Shown one piece after another: positions 1 to 8,661 of a stretch of DNA of 64,000 nt. Position numbers and translations under genes: made by a program. Under the pieces are notes generated by a model. It searched no databases. It saw only the letters and a program-made list of their open reading frames with translations, and was not told where the DNA came from. Source of the stretch: Chlorobaculum sp. 24CR (GTDB lineage: Bacteria > Bacteroidota > Chlorobiia > Chlorobiales > Chlorobiaceae); NCBI RefSeq assembly GCF_004118635.1, contig NZ_SDGU01000026.1, positions 62,001-126,000 of the forward strand. The letters run 5' to 3'. Positions within the stretch are counted from its first letter, which is position 1. Each line of letters begins with the position of its first letter.

Positions 1-625
1 GCGAGCATTGCAGATAGTCGGTGATTTCGATGATGCAGGCGCGGATCGCTTTGCCGACAGGGGTGTTCTTGTACTCGCTCAGGTGGCCGCCAAAGCCGTC
101 GCGGTAAACGCCGACGCTGACGCCGCTCGACTTCGAGGTCGCCTCGACCGTCCGTGCGTCGTAGATTTCGCCGGTCTCCACGTCGATCACCTTCAGATCG
201 ACCGCCATGTAGGCCTTGTCCTGCCTTCCGCCAAGACTGATCCCGCGGAAAGAGAGTCCGCCGCCGCCACCGCTCGTGTTTTGTTCAAATGCGGAAACCG
301 TCGCGGCCACAAGGTACTGGGCGCCGGTGATTTTGCCCAGTCGGGCGCGTGTTCTCGGATTGATCCGGCCAGACCTGCCGAGATCCTGCTCGTCGAGCAC
401 CGCATCGAGTTCCCGCCTTTCGAGTACGCGGAAGCTGTTGGTCGATGCAAGTTCCGAAATGAGCATGTCTTGCAGGTCGGCGCCGACGCCGCCGTTCCAC
501 CATGCCGCACCGGAGTGGTTGGTGAACCTCAGGACGCCGATCCGGGGTTTTCCGGCGGCCAGTCCATCCTGGACGAGGGCGATGGTGCAGAAAAGCAGAA
601 AAAGCAGCAGTGCTTTGATCTTCAT
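1..625 (-). CDS. CsgG-family lipoprotein/secretin-like protein, partial (C-terminus off the left edge)
   Basis: Reading the minus strand from an ATG at 625-623 gives an open frame of 208 codons that leaves the window. An AAGGAGA ribosome site lies about 8 nt upstream. The first 23 residues form a signal peptide ending in GLAAGK; there is no clear lipobox Cys. The segment IGVLRFTN, then DLQDMLISEL, FRVLERRELDAVLDEQ and GAQYLVAATV follow the layout of the CsgG/HfaB family, which forms or helps assemble outer-membrane pores. A Gly/Ser-rich loop near residue 118 is followed by VDLKVIDVETGEI, also family-like. No curli genes are visible next to it, so the exported substrate is unknown and the role in export is inference. 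Confidence 0.75.
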   Translation of the reverse strand, partial: MKIKALLLFLLFCTIALVQDGLAAGKPRIGVLRFTNHSGAAWWNGGVGADLQDMLISELASTNSFRVLERRELDAVLDEQDLGRSGRINPRTRARLGKITGAQYLVAATVSAFEQNTSGGGGGLSFRGISLGGRQDKAYMAVDLKVIDVETGEIYDARTVEATSKSSGVSVGVYRDGFGGHLSEYKNTPVGKAIRACIIEITDYLQCS

Positions 626-990
626 AATAGAATCTCCTTGAGCGTTATGGTGATGGTTATGTTTCAGAGACGACAAAATACAATACGAACCGGAGTGACC
701 TTTTCCCGGCCTGGCCTTCAGGCGTCGCGCCATATACAAAAATTGGCAATGAACCTGTACGGGGCTAAGCACAAGTAAAGTATCACTGTAAAGAGTAAAA
801 GCAATGGCTGCAAAGTTACTCCGGTAAACTTGCTCCTCGCTTTTTCCGTTCCGGATCGTGAGGTTGCCAGGCGTCGGTTTTCGCAGGCGCGCAGGACAAA
901 CGGAGGGATATTGGTATATTGGTCAGCAAATTACCGGGCATGACCGCCACCCTTGCCGTTTCATGAACGCCTGAAACAACGAAGATCATC
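626..990. other. divergent intergenic region
   Basis: 365 nt between the CsgG-like gene (minus) and the GNAT gene (plus). It must hold both promoters. A stretch near 820-838 (CCGGTAAACTTGCTCC) resembles the core of the repeated element at 5543 and 25853, but the match is short. No RNA gene or ORF is convincing here. Confidence 0.5.
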
Positions 991-1512
991 ATGAGTCAGC
1001 AGCTCGTCACGAGGGACGAAACGCGGGAAGACTTTCGCGCGACGGGCGACGTGACCGTCGCGGCTTTCGCGACGCTCGAAATAAGTCGGCATACCGAACA
1101 GTTCGTCATCGAGGCGTTGCGCGCCGCCGGAGCGCTGAGTGTTTCGCTCGTCGCGGAGATGAACGGGCGCGTGGTCGGCCACATCGCCTTTTCGCCGGTG
1201 AGCATGTCTGATGGAACCACCGGCTGGTTCGGTCTCGGCCCGGTGTCGGTGCTGCCGGAGTTTCAGCGGCAGGGCATCGGCAAGGCGCTCGTCCGCGAAG
1301 GCCTCGCCCGGCTTAAGGCGCTCGGCGCGAAAGGCTGCTGCCTGGTGGGCCATCCGGAGTACTACCGGCAATTCGGCTTCACGAATCCGCAGGGGCTGGC
1401 GCACGAAGGCGTGCCGCCGGAGGTCTTTTTCGCCCTCTCGTTCGGAGGGCAGGTTCGGCAAGGCGCGGCGACGTTCCACGAAGCGTTCATGGCGAGCGGC
1501 CCCGCGTCGTAA
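991..1512 (+). CDS. GNAT-family N-acetyltransferase (YhbS-like)
   Basis: 173 aa. The central part has the acetyl-CoA-binding signature of GNAT enzymes: GLGPVSVLPEFQRQGIGKAL (strand 4 plus the R/Q-x-x-G-x-G/A loop). It is followed by GCCLVGHPEYYRQFGF, which is typical of the YhbS/predicted acetyltransferase subgroup. Family members transfer an acetyl group from acetyl-CoA to a small molecule or protein amine; the acceptor cannot be read from sequence. Length is normal for the subgroup. It lies 26 nt before the YecA-like gene and may share its transcript. Confidence 0.85.
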   Translation: MSQQLVTRDETREDFRATGDVTVAAFATLEISRHTEQFVIEALRAAGALSVSLVAEMNGRVVGHIAFSPVSMSDGTTGWFGLGPVSVLPEFQRQGIGKALVREGLARLKALGAKGCCLVGHPEYYRQFGFTNPQGLAHEGVPPEVFFALSFGGQVRQGAATFHEAFMASGPAS

Positions 1513-1538
1513 ATCGATAACTTTCATCAGAGCAAACT

Positions 1539-2243
1539 ATGGCTGACAATTTTCATTACAACGCCAACAACGAACTGACCACGCAGGAGTACGAAGAGCT
1601 GGAGGATTTCCTGCTGCACGAATCCGGCCTGAAGCATCCGATGAACCTCGATGCGCTCGACGGCTTCCTGACCGCGCTCGTCATCGGGCCGGACACGATC
1701 GCCCGTGACGAATGGCTGCCGTACGTCTGGGGTTCGGCTGGCTCCGCCGAAGCGCCGGTTTTTCAGTCCGGCAAGCAGGAGGAGCGGATCGTGGGGCTGA
1801 TCGTGCGGATGATGAACGCGCTTGCGCATCAGTTTGAAGAGAGTCCCGCCGACTACGCGCCGCTGCCGAACCTGACCACCTTCGACAACGACGAGGCGCA
1901 GCGCCACGCCGCCAGATCGTGGTGCCTCGGTTTCATCGAGGGAGTGAACGTGAGGCCCGCCTCCTGGCAGCCATTGCTGAGAGACGAAAAAGGCTCCAAG
2001 ACCATCTTCGCCATCTCCGCGGCCTCCGGCCTGTTGCGCGACAAGCTCGGCCTGGATGAGGAGAAGGAGTACGAACTCTGGAAACTGATCCCGGAAGCCG
2101 TGCTTGAAATCAAAAGCTTCTGGATGCCCGCGCGGAACCAGGCGGCGGAAAGCGCGAAACAGCCCAAAGCCGAAGACCCCGGCAGAAACGACCTTTGCCC
2201 CTGCGGCAGCGGCCAGAAGTACAAAAAATGCTGCGGAAAGTGA
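1539..2243 (+). CDS. UPF0149/YecA family protein with C-terminal SEC-C zinc motif
   Basis: 234 aa. The N-terminal two thirds match the UPF0149 (YgfB/YecA) helical fold: LDALDGFLTALVIGPD near residue 40, and WCLGFIEGV later. The last 22 residues hold a SEC-C motif, NDLCPCGSGQKYKKCCGK, the Cys-rich zinc-binding tail also found at the end of SecA. YecA proteins are reported to bind ribosomes or SecB through this tail; that role is carried over from the family. It is 26 nt downstream of the GNAT gene on the same strand. Confidence 0.85.
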   Translation: MADNFHYNANNELTTQEYEELEDFLLHESGLKHPMNLDALDGFLTALVIGPDTIARDEWLPYVWGSAGSAEAPVFQSGKQEERIVGLIVRMMNALAHQFEESPADYAPLPNLTTFDNDEAQRHAARSWCLGFIEGVNVRPASWQPLLRDEKGSKTIFAISAASGLLRDKLGLDEEKEYELWKLIPEAVLEIKSFWMPARNQAAESAKQPKAEDPGRNDLCPCGSGQKYKKCCGK

Positions 2244-2253
2244 GGAGAATGAC

Positions 2254-2269
2254 GAATGATGAGTTATGA
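2254..2269. repeat. left arm of a 16-bp inverted repeat flanking the four-helix-bundle gene
   Basis: GAATGATGAGTTATGA occurs here, and its exact reverse complement at 2700-2715. The two arms bracket the gene at 2299-2685. Both sit in short ATGAAT-type simple repeats. Compare the finding on this unit. Confidence 0.75.
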
Positions 2270-2298
2270 GTGATGAATGCTGAATTGAAGAAGGGGGA

Positions 2299-2685
2299 TC
2301 AAGAGACTACTGTTTGTGGGGGGGTTTTTCCGCATTGAGCTGACTTGACGATGCTGGTCAGAATGCGAACCAGCTCGTCTGACTCTTTGAGCAACTCGTC
2401 GATTTTGGATTGCTGAACGACATCCGATGCGACAAGCACGCGAAGCCAGTAATGGGTTTCGCGCGCCTCTTTGCGGGCAATGGACATTTTGGCGGTGAAA
2501 TCCGATTTGCTTTGCCCGGCTTGCGCCTCCTCGACATTGGCTCCAATCGATGTCCCCGATCGCAATAACTGGCCAGCCAGCGTACGAGAAACACTGCCCT
2601 GCTGTTCAAGAAATCGGCAGAACCGAACGATACGAACAGCAAACAGGAACGACCGTTCAGTAATTTTCAGACCCTCACCAGACAT
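2299..2685 (-). CDS. four-helix bundle protein (23S rRNA intervening-sequence type)
   Basis: 128 aa. The signature SGTSIGANVEEAQAGQSKSDF, then ARKEARETHYWL and a final helical region, identify the four-helix bundle/S23 family. These proteins were first seen encoded in intervening sequences of 23S rRNA genes and later as stand-alone chromosomal genes; their function is still open. This copy is stand-alone, between a plus-strand gene and rlpA, and is bracketed by an inverted repeat. The start ATG at 2685 precedes GEGLKITERSF, the usual beginning of the family. Confidence 0.9.
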   Translation of the reverse strand: MSGEGLKITERSFLFAVRIVRFCRFLEQQGSVSRTLAGQLLRSGTSIGANVEEAQAGQSKSDFTAKMSIARKEARETHYWLRVLVASDVVQQSKIDELLKESDELVRILTSIVKSAQCGKTPPQTVVS

Positions 2686-2699
2686 TCATAATTCATAAT

Positions 2700-2715
2700 T
2701 CATAACTCATCATTC
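2700..2715. repeat. right arm of the 16-bp inverted repeat
   Basis: TCATAACTCATCATTC, reverse complement of 2254-2269. It lies in a run of ATTCATA repeats (about 2686-2722) directly upstream of the four-helix-bundle gene. Confidence 0.75.
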
Positions 2716-2725
2716 ATAATTCTCC

Positions 2726-3241
2726 CTACCGGTACACCGATTCGATTTTGACCCTTGCGGTGCCTTTGCCGTAGAAGCCGAGTTGTCTGGCGGCTTCGGC
2801 GCTCAGGTCGATGACCCGGCCATTGATGAAGGGGCCGCGGTCGTTGACCCGCACAATGATCGAGGCTTTGTTTTCGAGGTTCGTGACTTTGACGATCATC
2901 GGAAGCGGCAGGTATTTGTGGGCGGCGCTGGGCAGGCCGGGATCGAACACTTCGCCGTAGGCGGTGGGCTGGCCGTTATGCTGGTCAAGCGTCTCCTGGC
3001 CGTACCACGAGGCCAGGCCGGTCTCCTCGTAGGCATAGACCTGGTCGAAGCTCATGGGTACGTAGAGGCGCCCGTCGATGAGATAGGGCGTGTTCTTGAG
3101 CTTGCCGAGCCGGTACGCCTCTTCGGGCGATATTGGCTGGAGGCTGCGCGATGTGGTTGTGGCGCCCTTGTAGGTCGAGCAGGCCTGAAGAGTCATGAGC
3201 GTCATGAGCAGAAGGGCGCCAATCCGTTTTTGCGTTTTCAT
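2726..3241 (-). CDS. rlpA: septal ring lytic transglycosylase/RlpA-like lipoprotein
   Basis: 171 aa from the ATG at 3241. A longer frame to 3283 exists, but the chosen start places a lipoprotein signal at the N-terminus (MKTQKRIG, hydrophobic core, then LMTLQAC as lipobox). The double-psi beta-barrel follows: TGLASWYGQ, GEVFDPG, AAHKYLPLP, VKVTNLEN, VRVNDRGPF and AARQLGFYGKG. The catalytic-type Asp of VNDRGPF and the His of AAHK are present. RlpA proteins cleave or bind denuded septal peptidoglycan at the outer membrane. There is no SPOR domain, unlike the E. coli protein. Confidence 0.88.
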   Translation of the reverse strand: MKTQKRIGALLLMTLMTLQACSTYKGATTTSRSLQPISPEEAYRLGKLKNTPYLIDGRLYVPMSFDQVYAYEETGLASWYGQETLDQHNGQPTAYGEVFDPGLPSAAHKYLPLPMIVKVTNLENKASIIVRVNDRGPFINGRVIDLSAEAARQLGFYGKGTARVKIESVYR

Positions 3242-3417
3242 CGTTTTGTCTGTCTGTGATGATCGGGGGCTGCATATCGACATGGTATCGCTATCCTTTC
3301 CGTCAAAAAATAGCCATTTCAGCAGAATATTCCTGAGCCCCTTGTATATTTGGGGGCTGAGTATTTTCTGCCGTATGTCTGCAAGCGCTGTTGCAGCACA
3401 TCGTTAAATCTTGCCAC

Positions 3418-4206
3418 ATGACGAATCGGATGACAAACAAGCCGCCGGAAAGGCGTTTGACGGGCATCGTCATTCTGCACGGGTTCACGGCGAATCTTGA
3501 AAGCGTCCGGGAGTTGTTCGGCCCGCTTGGTCGTTTCGATCTCAAGCTGGCCACGCCACTCTTGCGCGGTCATGGCGCTGATTCGCCGGAGCGGCTGCGC
3601 GGCGTGACCTGGCAAGAGTGGCTCGATGACGCCGGGCGGGCGCTCGAAGCGCTGACCGGCGTCGATGGCAAGGCGGTGGTGCTTGGTCACAGCATGGGCG
3701 CCTTGCTCGCCCTGCAACTTGCCGCGCGCCGTCCGGAGCTGGTCGATTCGCTCATTCTCGCCACGCCGCCGATCAGGCTGACCTCGCCGCTCGGCCCCGG
3801 ACGGCCACTCCATTTCCTTGCGCCGCTCGTCAGCCGTTTTGTTGACCGGTGGGGCATGGAGGCCAAATTTGCCGATCCCGGCAACGCCATCATTGCGGAG
3901 CAGTATGAGTGGGCGCCGACAAAAACCATTCTCTCGATGTTCGATCTTCTGGAGGATACGATGCGGATCGCCGGTCGCGTCCGCCTGCCCGCGCTGATTC
4001 TGCAAGCTCGCCACGAAAGCATCGTGCGGCCCGAGAGCGCCGAGATTCTGTCGCGAATTCTCGCCACGCCGCCGGCGGCCAGGTCCATCGTCTGGTTCGA
4101 TAAAACCGACCACCAGATTTTCTGCGATTGCGAGCGCAAGGCCGCCGTCGAGGCCGCCGTGAAGTTTGTCGCCAGCCGTATCAACTCAAAACCACACAAT
4201 CCGTAA
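3418..4206 (+). CDS. alpha/beta hydrolase (carboxylesterase/monoacylglycerol-lipase-like)
   Basis: 262 aa from the ATG at 3418; an upstream in-frame ATG at 3391 would add 9 residues that resemble nothing in the family. Key features are ILHGFTANLESV (oxyanion region), VVLGHSMGALLAL (nucleophile elbow G-H-S-M-G), LILQARHESIVRPES (acid region) and DKTDHQIFCD (catalytic His). The arrangement matches the bacterial carboxylesterase Est30/monoglyceride lipase group. Substrate is unknown. It is followed 4 nt later by the PagL-like gene, so the two are probably cotranscribed and may both act on lipid acyl esters. Confidence 0.85.
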   Translation: MTNRMTNKPPERRLTGIVILHGFTANLESVRELFGPLGRFDLKLATPLLRGHGADSPERLRGVTWQEWLDDAGRALEALTGVDGKAVVLGHSMGALLALQLAARRPELVDSLILATPPIRLTSPLGPGRPLHFLAPLVSRFVDRWGMEAKFADPGNAIIAEQYEWAPTKTILSMFDLLEDTMRIAGRVRLPALILQARHESIVRPESAEILSRILATPPAARSIVWFDKTDHQIFCDCERKAAVEAAVKFVASRINSKPHNP

Positions 4207-4210
4207 CACT

Positions 4211-4807
4211 ATGAAAAAACAGTTGTTCCGTTTATTCATGCCGCTGATGCTTGCGTGCGTGTTCACTCCCGCCAAACTCAATGCTGCGGCTACCGATGCC
4301 CATGACGGCGTCTATCTCGACGAAATCGCCATCGGCTCCGGATACGCCTGGGGGCATCTGAAGTTCACCGAAGCGGATTTCAACGCCGTGCCGCTCTTTG
4401 TGCGCTTTGGCTTCAACATGAACTCCGTGTTCGGGATGAAAGAGAGCAAAGGTACGCTCCAGCTTGCGCTCGAACCGTTTTGCAACCCCGTTACCGAACC
4501 CGATTCGGGCGTCGAGACCGGGCTCGATGTTTTCATCCGCTACCTCCACCCGGTTGCGCCATCGGTGAAGCTGGTCGGCGAAATCGGTTCCGGCCCGATG
4601 TACCTGAGCATCGACAGCCGGGAGCAGGGCGAGGCGGGATTCAATTTCCTGAACCAGTTCGGCCTCGGCGCGCAGGTCGCCGTTTCCAATAACAGCGCCA
4701 TTACCGTCGGCTACCGTTTCCGCCATCTTTCCAACGCGGGCGCCAGCGAGCCGAACCGGGGAATCAACAGCAACGCAGTGGTTGTGAGCTATTCGCTGCT
4801 CTACTGA
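4211..4807 (+). CDS. acyloxyacyl hydrolase, PagL-like lipid A 3-O-deacylase
   Basis: 198 aa from ATG 4211 with a signal peptide (MKKQLFRLFMPLMLACVF...NAAA). The body alternates short hydrophobic strands, as expected of an outer-membrane beta-barrel, and ends in an aromatic residue (SYSLLY), the usual Omp signature. The motif FRHLSNAG holds the PagL catalytic His172 and Ser174. At the position of the third triad residue of Pseudomonas PagL (Glu) this protein appears to have Asn186 (NRGINSN), so activity is less certain. The family removes the 3-O acyl chain from lipid A in the outer membrane. Confidence 0.8.
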   Translation: MKKQLFRLFMPLMLACVFTPAKLNAAATDAHDGVYLDEIAIGSGYAWGHLKFTEADFNAVPLFVRFGFNMNSVFGMKESKGTLQLALEPFCNPVTEPDSGVETGLDVFIRYLHPVAPSVKLVGEIGSGPMYLSIDSREQGEAGFNFLNQFGLGAQVAVSNNSAITVGYRFRHLSNAGASEPNRGINSNAVVVSYSLLY

Positions 4808-4842
4808 GAGCGCCCTCTTTGTTCATTCGTCGAAGTGTCGTC

Positions 4843-5490
4843 ATGCGCATCATCGATCTCTCTCACCCGATTTCGCCCGACATGCCGCTCTGGCCGGGTA
4901 CGCCGCAGCCGAAGTTTTCCGACCTCTGCACGATCGGGCGTGACGGCTTTGGCGAGCGCTGGCTGCAACTCTCGTCGCACACCGGCACGCACCTCGACGC
5001 TCCGGCGCATCTCGTCGAGGGCGCGGCCTCGCTCGATGGCTTGCCAGCGAATCACTTCGCCGGCAAGGGCGTGATGCTCGATCTGCGGGAAATTCAGAAC
5101 GGGCCGGTTTCGCTCGCCCGATTGCTGACCAGCCGGGCCCGGATCGAGCAGGCGGAGTTTCTGTTGCTGCATTCCGGCTGGAGCCGTTTCTGGGGCAGCG
5201 ATGAGTACAGCCGGGGTTATCCGGTGCTTTCGCCGGACGCGGCGGCGTGGCTCGCCGGGCTTGGGCTGAAGGGGATCGGCATCGATGCGCCGTCGTTCGA
5301 CCCGGCGGACTCCGAGGCGCTGCCCATCCATCGCGCCCTGCTCGGCGCGGGCCTCGTGCTGATTGAAAATCTTACGGCGCTCGGCCAGCTTTCCGGCAGC
5401 AGTTTTCTTTTCTCCGCCCTTCCGTTGCCTATCGCCGGAGCAGAAGCCTGTCCCGTGCGTGCGGTTGCTTTGTTACTGCGGCAACAATAA
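4843..5490 (+). CDS. cyclase family protein (kynurenine formamidase-like metal hydrolase)
   Basis: 215 aa from the ATG at 4843; a TTG at 4819 is in frame but less likely. It opens with IIDLSHPISPDMPLWPGTP and carries the metal-binding motif SSHTGTHLDAPAHLV (H-x-G-T-H-x-D-x-P-x-H). The motif GIDAPSFDPADSEALPIH is diagnostic of the cyclase/arylformamidase family. Members hydrolyse N-formylkynurenine or related amides and esters. No other kynurenine-pathway gene is visible here, so the substrate is not assigned. Confidence 0.85.
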   Translation: MRIIDLSHPISPDMPLWPGTPQPKFSDLCTIGRDGFGERWLQLSSHTGTHLDAPAHLVEGAASLDGLPANHFAGKGVMLDLREIQNGPVSLARLLTSRARIEQAEFLLLHSGWSRFWGSDEYSRGYPVLSPDAAAWLAGLGLKGIGIDAPSFDPADSEALPIHRALLGAGLVLIENLTALGQLSGSSFLFSALPLPIAGAEACPVRAVALLLRQQ

Positions 5491-5542
5491 ATCGCAAAAG
5501 TCACCGCAGAAAGAGATTGGGATCAAGTGACGAGCCCCCCCC

Positions 5543-5603
5543 GGTTTTTAGACAGCGGTTTAAGGTTGGTAACTTGCTCGAAAGAGGAGCAGGTACATGC
5601 ACG
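5543..5603 (+). repeat. repeated non-coding element, copy 1 (about 60 nt)
   Basis: Starts GGTTTTTAGACAG, continues with GTTGGTAACTTGCTC and ends in ATGCAC. A second copy on the same strand lies at 25853-25912; roughly four in five positions agree. Both copies can form a hairpin with arms TGCTC and GAGCA. This copy lies about 150 nt upstream of galE in a 260-nt gap. Function unknown. Confidence 0.6.
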
Positions 5604-5750
5604 CATATCGGGTAGCTCCTTTTTTTGGTTGGTGTACTCCGGGTTTGTCGATTCCGCAGCACGCACGCTCTCTTGGCATGGTGCTTCGGATTCGGGAGGG
5701 AAGTGTTATCTTCTGCTTTCGTTGAATAGCAATCCCCTAAATATTCAGGT

Positions 5751-6740
5751 ATGAAAATCCTCGTTATCGGCGGCGCAGGGTATATTGGCAGTCATGTGGC
5801 TCGCGAGTTTCTCGACCGGGGCTACGAGGTTACGGTGTTCGACAACCTCTCTACAGGGCGGGAGGAGAATTTGTTCAGCGATGCTGAGTTCGTGCGTGGC
5901 GATATTTTCGATGCGGCAATGCTGGCGTCCGTGATGAATCGCGGGTTTGACGGCTGCGTGCATCTGGCGGCGCTGAAGGCTGCCGGGGAGTCGATGCAGA
6001 AGCCGCAGGAGTACTCCGTGCACAACATCTGCGGCACGATCGGCACCATCAACCAGGCGTTGGCGAGCGGCATCAAATGCTTTCTCTTCTCCTCCTCGGC
6101 GGCCATCTTCGGCAGCCCGGCCTATCTGCCCATCGACGAGAATCATCCCAAGGAGCCGGAGAATTACTACGGCTTCACCAAGCTTGAAATCGAGCGCATC
6201 CTCGAATGGTACGACAAGCTCAAGGGGCTGAAGTTCGCAGCGGTAAGATATTTCAACGCTGCCGGTTATGATGTGCGCGGGCGCATTCACGGGCTGGAGC
6301 AGAATCCGGCAAACCTCTTGCCGGTTATCATGGAGACCGCCGCCGGCTTCAGATCGTCGCTCTCGGTATTCGGCACGGACTACCCGACCAGGGACGGCAC
6401 CTGCATCCGCGACTACGTTCACGTCAACGATCTCGCCACCGCGCACGTGCTGGCGTTCGAGCGGGTGATCGAAACCGGCGAGAGCCTGTCGGTGAACCTC
6501 GGCAGCGAGACCGGCGTCACGGTGCTCGAAATGCTCGAAGCCGCCCGCCGCCTGACCGGCCGGGAAATACCGGCTGAATTCGCGCCGCGCCGCGAGGGCG
6601 ACCCGGCCAACCTGGTGGCGACCTCCGCCATGGCTCGCGAGCTGCTCGGCTGGGTGCCGCAGCACAGCGATCTCGATACGCTGGTCGAATCGACCTGGAA
6701 CGTCTATCGGGACGTGAGCGCTGGTGGCGATGGGCGATAA
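5751..6740 (+). CDS. galE: UDP-glucose 4-epimerase
   Basis: 329 aa, the normal length. N-terminal Rossmann motif GGAGYIGSHVAREF binds NAD. CVHLAALKAAGESM, the catalytic FSSSAAIFG serine region and YYGFTK (Tyr-x-x-x-Lys) are the SDR active-site elements. KFAAVRYFNAAGYD and GTCIRDYVHVNDLA are the GalE signatures. The enzyme interconverts UDP-glucose and UDP-galactose for envelope polysaccharide. It is preceded by the non-coding repeat element and followed 56 nt later by the ATP synthase operon. Confidence 0.95.
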   Translation: MKILVIGGAGYIGSHVAREFLDRGYEVTVFDNLSTGREENLFSDAEFVRGDIFDAAMLASVMNRGFDGCVHLAALKAAGESMQKPQEYSVHNICGTIGTINQALASGIKCFLFSSSAAIFGSPAYLPIDENHPKEPENYYGFTKLEIERILEWYDKLKGLKFAAVRYFNAAGYDVRGRIHGLEQNPANLLPVIMETAAGFRSSLSVFGTDYPTRDGTCIRDYVHVNDLATAHVLAFERVIETGESLSVNLGSETGVTVLEMLEAARRLTGREIPAEFAPRREGDPANLVATSAMARELLGWVPQHSDLDTLVESTWNVYRDVSAGGDGR

Positions 6741-6796
6741 AGCTGTTTTGCTGCGAGTCGGCCTGATAACCGGATACGCCCCCAAAGGAGAGAGCC

Positions 6797-7099
6797 ATGT
6801 TCGACAATGACAGGGATGAAGAGAGATTCGTAGATAAATTTGGCGAGTCGGTCAGGGCGATGTCTGATTATTTCGGACTCGGTTTGCAGATTGCCGCGAG
6901 TTTCGCTTTCTTCGTTTTCATTGGCTACTGGGCGGATTCCAGGCTCGGCACCTCGCCTCTGTTTTTTCTGGTCGGAGTGCTGCTCGGCATGGTCGGCATG
7001 GTGCTCGTGCTCATCAAAACCGTGCAGAAAGCGAACCGCGACCACGATAGCTCGCATCATCAATCCACAAATAACCATGAAAAGGATCGACGGACATGA
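6797..7099 (+). CDS. atpZ: AtpZ/AtpI-like small membrane protein (ATP synthase operon)
   Basis: 100 aa with two transmembrane helices (about residues 29-47 and 53-75) joined by a short turn, WADSRLGTSP. This is the layout of AtpZ, the small Fo-associated protein encoded at the head of many F-ATPase operons, where it is linked to Mg2+ or Ca2+ handling or assembly. A strong ribosome site (AAAGGAGAG) precedes the ATG. The last four bases overlap the start of the next gene (ATGA), indicating translational coupling. Confidence 0.8.
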   Translation: MFDNDRDEERFVDKFGESVRAMSDYFGLGLQIAASFAFFVFIGYWADSRLGTSPLFFLVGVLLGMVGMVLVLIKTVQKANRDHDSSHHQSTNNHEKDRRT

Positions 7100-7488
7100 A
7101 GGCTTTGTTTGATTTTCTTGTAAAGTTATTTATCTTGTCGGTCATTTTATGGGGGGTTGTGTACTGGGGCGCGGCAAGGTATCCGATCGACATTAACTCG
7201 GTTTTTGTCGCCTGGCTCATGGTCATCATCAACAGCCTCACGGGATACCTGCTCTTTGAGTACGGATTTGACAAGGAGTCGAAGATTTTCACGCTGGTCG
7301 TTTTCGGCGGCGTGGCCCTCAGACTTCTGATCGTCATGGCGCTGGTACTGGTCATCAATCTGCTGGGCATGGTCAAGTCGATCGATTTCGTCGTATCCTT
7401 CATCTCATTTTACTGTATCTATCTGGTGCTTGAGATTCTCGCTTACCAGAAGAAGAATCAACTGAAAAAAAACGCTGCAAAAAACTGA
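7096..7488 (+). CDS. four-helix membrane protein, AtpI-like (ATP synthase operon)
   Basis: 130 aa with four predicted membrane helices and a lysine-rich C-terminus. It overlaps atpZ by 4 nt and ends 9 nt before atpB. Position and topology match the AtpI-type accessory protein (c-ring assembly helper) of other operons, but no AtpI motif is strong enough for a firm name. Confidence 0.65.
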   Translation: MKALFDFLVKLFILSVILWGVVYWGAARYPIDINSVFVAWLMVIINSLTGYLLFEYGFDKESKIFTLVVFGGVALRLLIVMALVLVINLLGMVKSIDFVVSFISFYCIYLVLEILAYQKKNQLKKNAAKN

Positions 7489-7497
7489 CAAGACGGT

Positions 7498-8556
7498 ATG
7501 CGAAAGAAAGCGATTTCAAGAATTTTGGCACTTGTCGTGCCTGTTCTCCTGAGCCTTAACAGTCAAGCATTCGCCACTTCCGTCCAGGGTGAGTCTCCGG
7601 TCACGGGGTCTGCGGTCGAAGCCATTCATGCCGCGCCGTCAACCGTTGCCGCGCCAGCCGCCGAGGCCGCAGCCGGTCATGCCGAAGTGGCAGCAGCCCA
7701 CGGCGAGGCTGCGCATGGCGAAGAGAAGCCGGGCGACCTTATCATGCACCACATTCTCGACAGTCACACCTTTGTGTTCGAGCCGTTCGGCGAGGTTCAT
7801 CTGCCGCACCTCGAAATCGCCGGTTTCGACATTTCGATCACCAAGCATGTCGTCATGCTCTGGATCGCTGCAATTCTCCTTATCATTATAGCAAGCGCTG
7901 CCGGAGCCGCAGCCAAAAAGATGTCCGCCAAAGATGCTCCGAAAGGGGTCGCCAACCTTCTTGAATCGTTGGTTGATTTTATCGCAAACGACGTCGCAAG
8001 GCCCAACATCGGTCACGGTTACGAACGGTTCATGCCTTACCTGCTTTCGGTATTCTTCTTCATTCTGCTTTGTAACCTGCTCGGCCTCATTCCTTACAGC
8101 GCGACGGCGACCGGCAATATCAACGTTACGCTTACCCTTTCGATTTTCACTTTTATCGTTACCCAGTTCTCCGCGTTCAAAGCACAGGGCGTCAAGGGTT
8201 ATCTTCAGCACCTGACCGCCGGAACGCACTGGGCGCTCTGGATCATCATGGTGCCGATCGAGGTTCTCGGTCAGTTCACCAAGCCGTTCGCGCTGACCAT
8301 TCGACTCTTCGCGAACATGACGGCGGGACACATCATCATTCTCAGCCTGTTCTTCATCAGCTTCATTCTGAAGAGCTACATCGTGGCCGTGGCGGTTTCG
8401 ATTCCGTTCGCAATCTTCATCTATCTGCTTGAACTCTTCGTGGCGTTCCTGCAGGCGTACGTGTTCACCATGCTCTCGGCGCTCTTCATCGGTCTGGCGA
8501 CAGCGCACTCCGACGGTCACGACGGCCACGAGCTGGAGGCTTCGGGTCATCATTGA
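7498..8556 (+). CDS. atpB: ATP synthase Fo subunit a
   Basis: 352 aa, longer than the usual ~270. The first 26 residues look like a cleavable signal peptide and are followed by an Ala/His/Glu-rich stretch to about residue 80 before the membrane domain begins. Conserved elements: [20 protein letters not shown] and [20 protein letters not shown], which holds the essential Arg of the a/c interface. The C-terminus is His/Asp-rich. Subunit a forms the proton half-channels. Such N-terminal extensions are common in Bacteroidota/Chlorobiota proteins as far as I recall. Confidence 0.95.
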   Translation: MRKKAISRILALVVPVLLSLNSQAFATSVQGESPVTGSAVEAIHAAPSTVAAPAAEAAAGHAEVAAAHGEAAHGEEKPGDLIMHHILDSHTFVFEPFGEVHLPHLEIAGFDISITKHVVMLWIAAILLIIIASAAGAAAKKMSAKDAPKGVANLLESLVDFIANDVARPNIGHGYERFMPYLLSVFFFILLCNLLGLIPYSATATGNINVTLTLSIFTFIVTQFSAFKAQGVKGYLQHLTAGTHWALWIIMVPIEVLGQFTKPFALTIRLFANMTAGHIIILSLFFISFILKSYIVAVAVSIPFAIFIYLLELFVAFLQAYVFTMLSALFIGLATAHSDGHDGHELEASGHH

Positions 8557-8661
8557 TCCTTGCTTCGATGAACTGAAGAAGTCTGTTTGACAAAGATTTT
8601 TAGAACTGCTACAAGGAGTAGCATTCATTTTACAACAACAATCAATGGAGGCAATTTAAAG

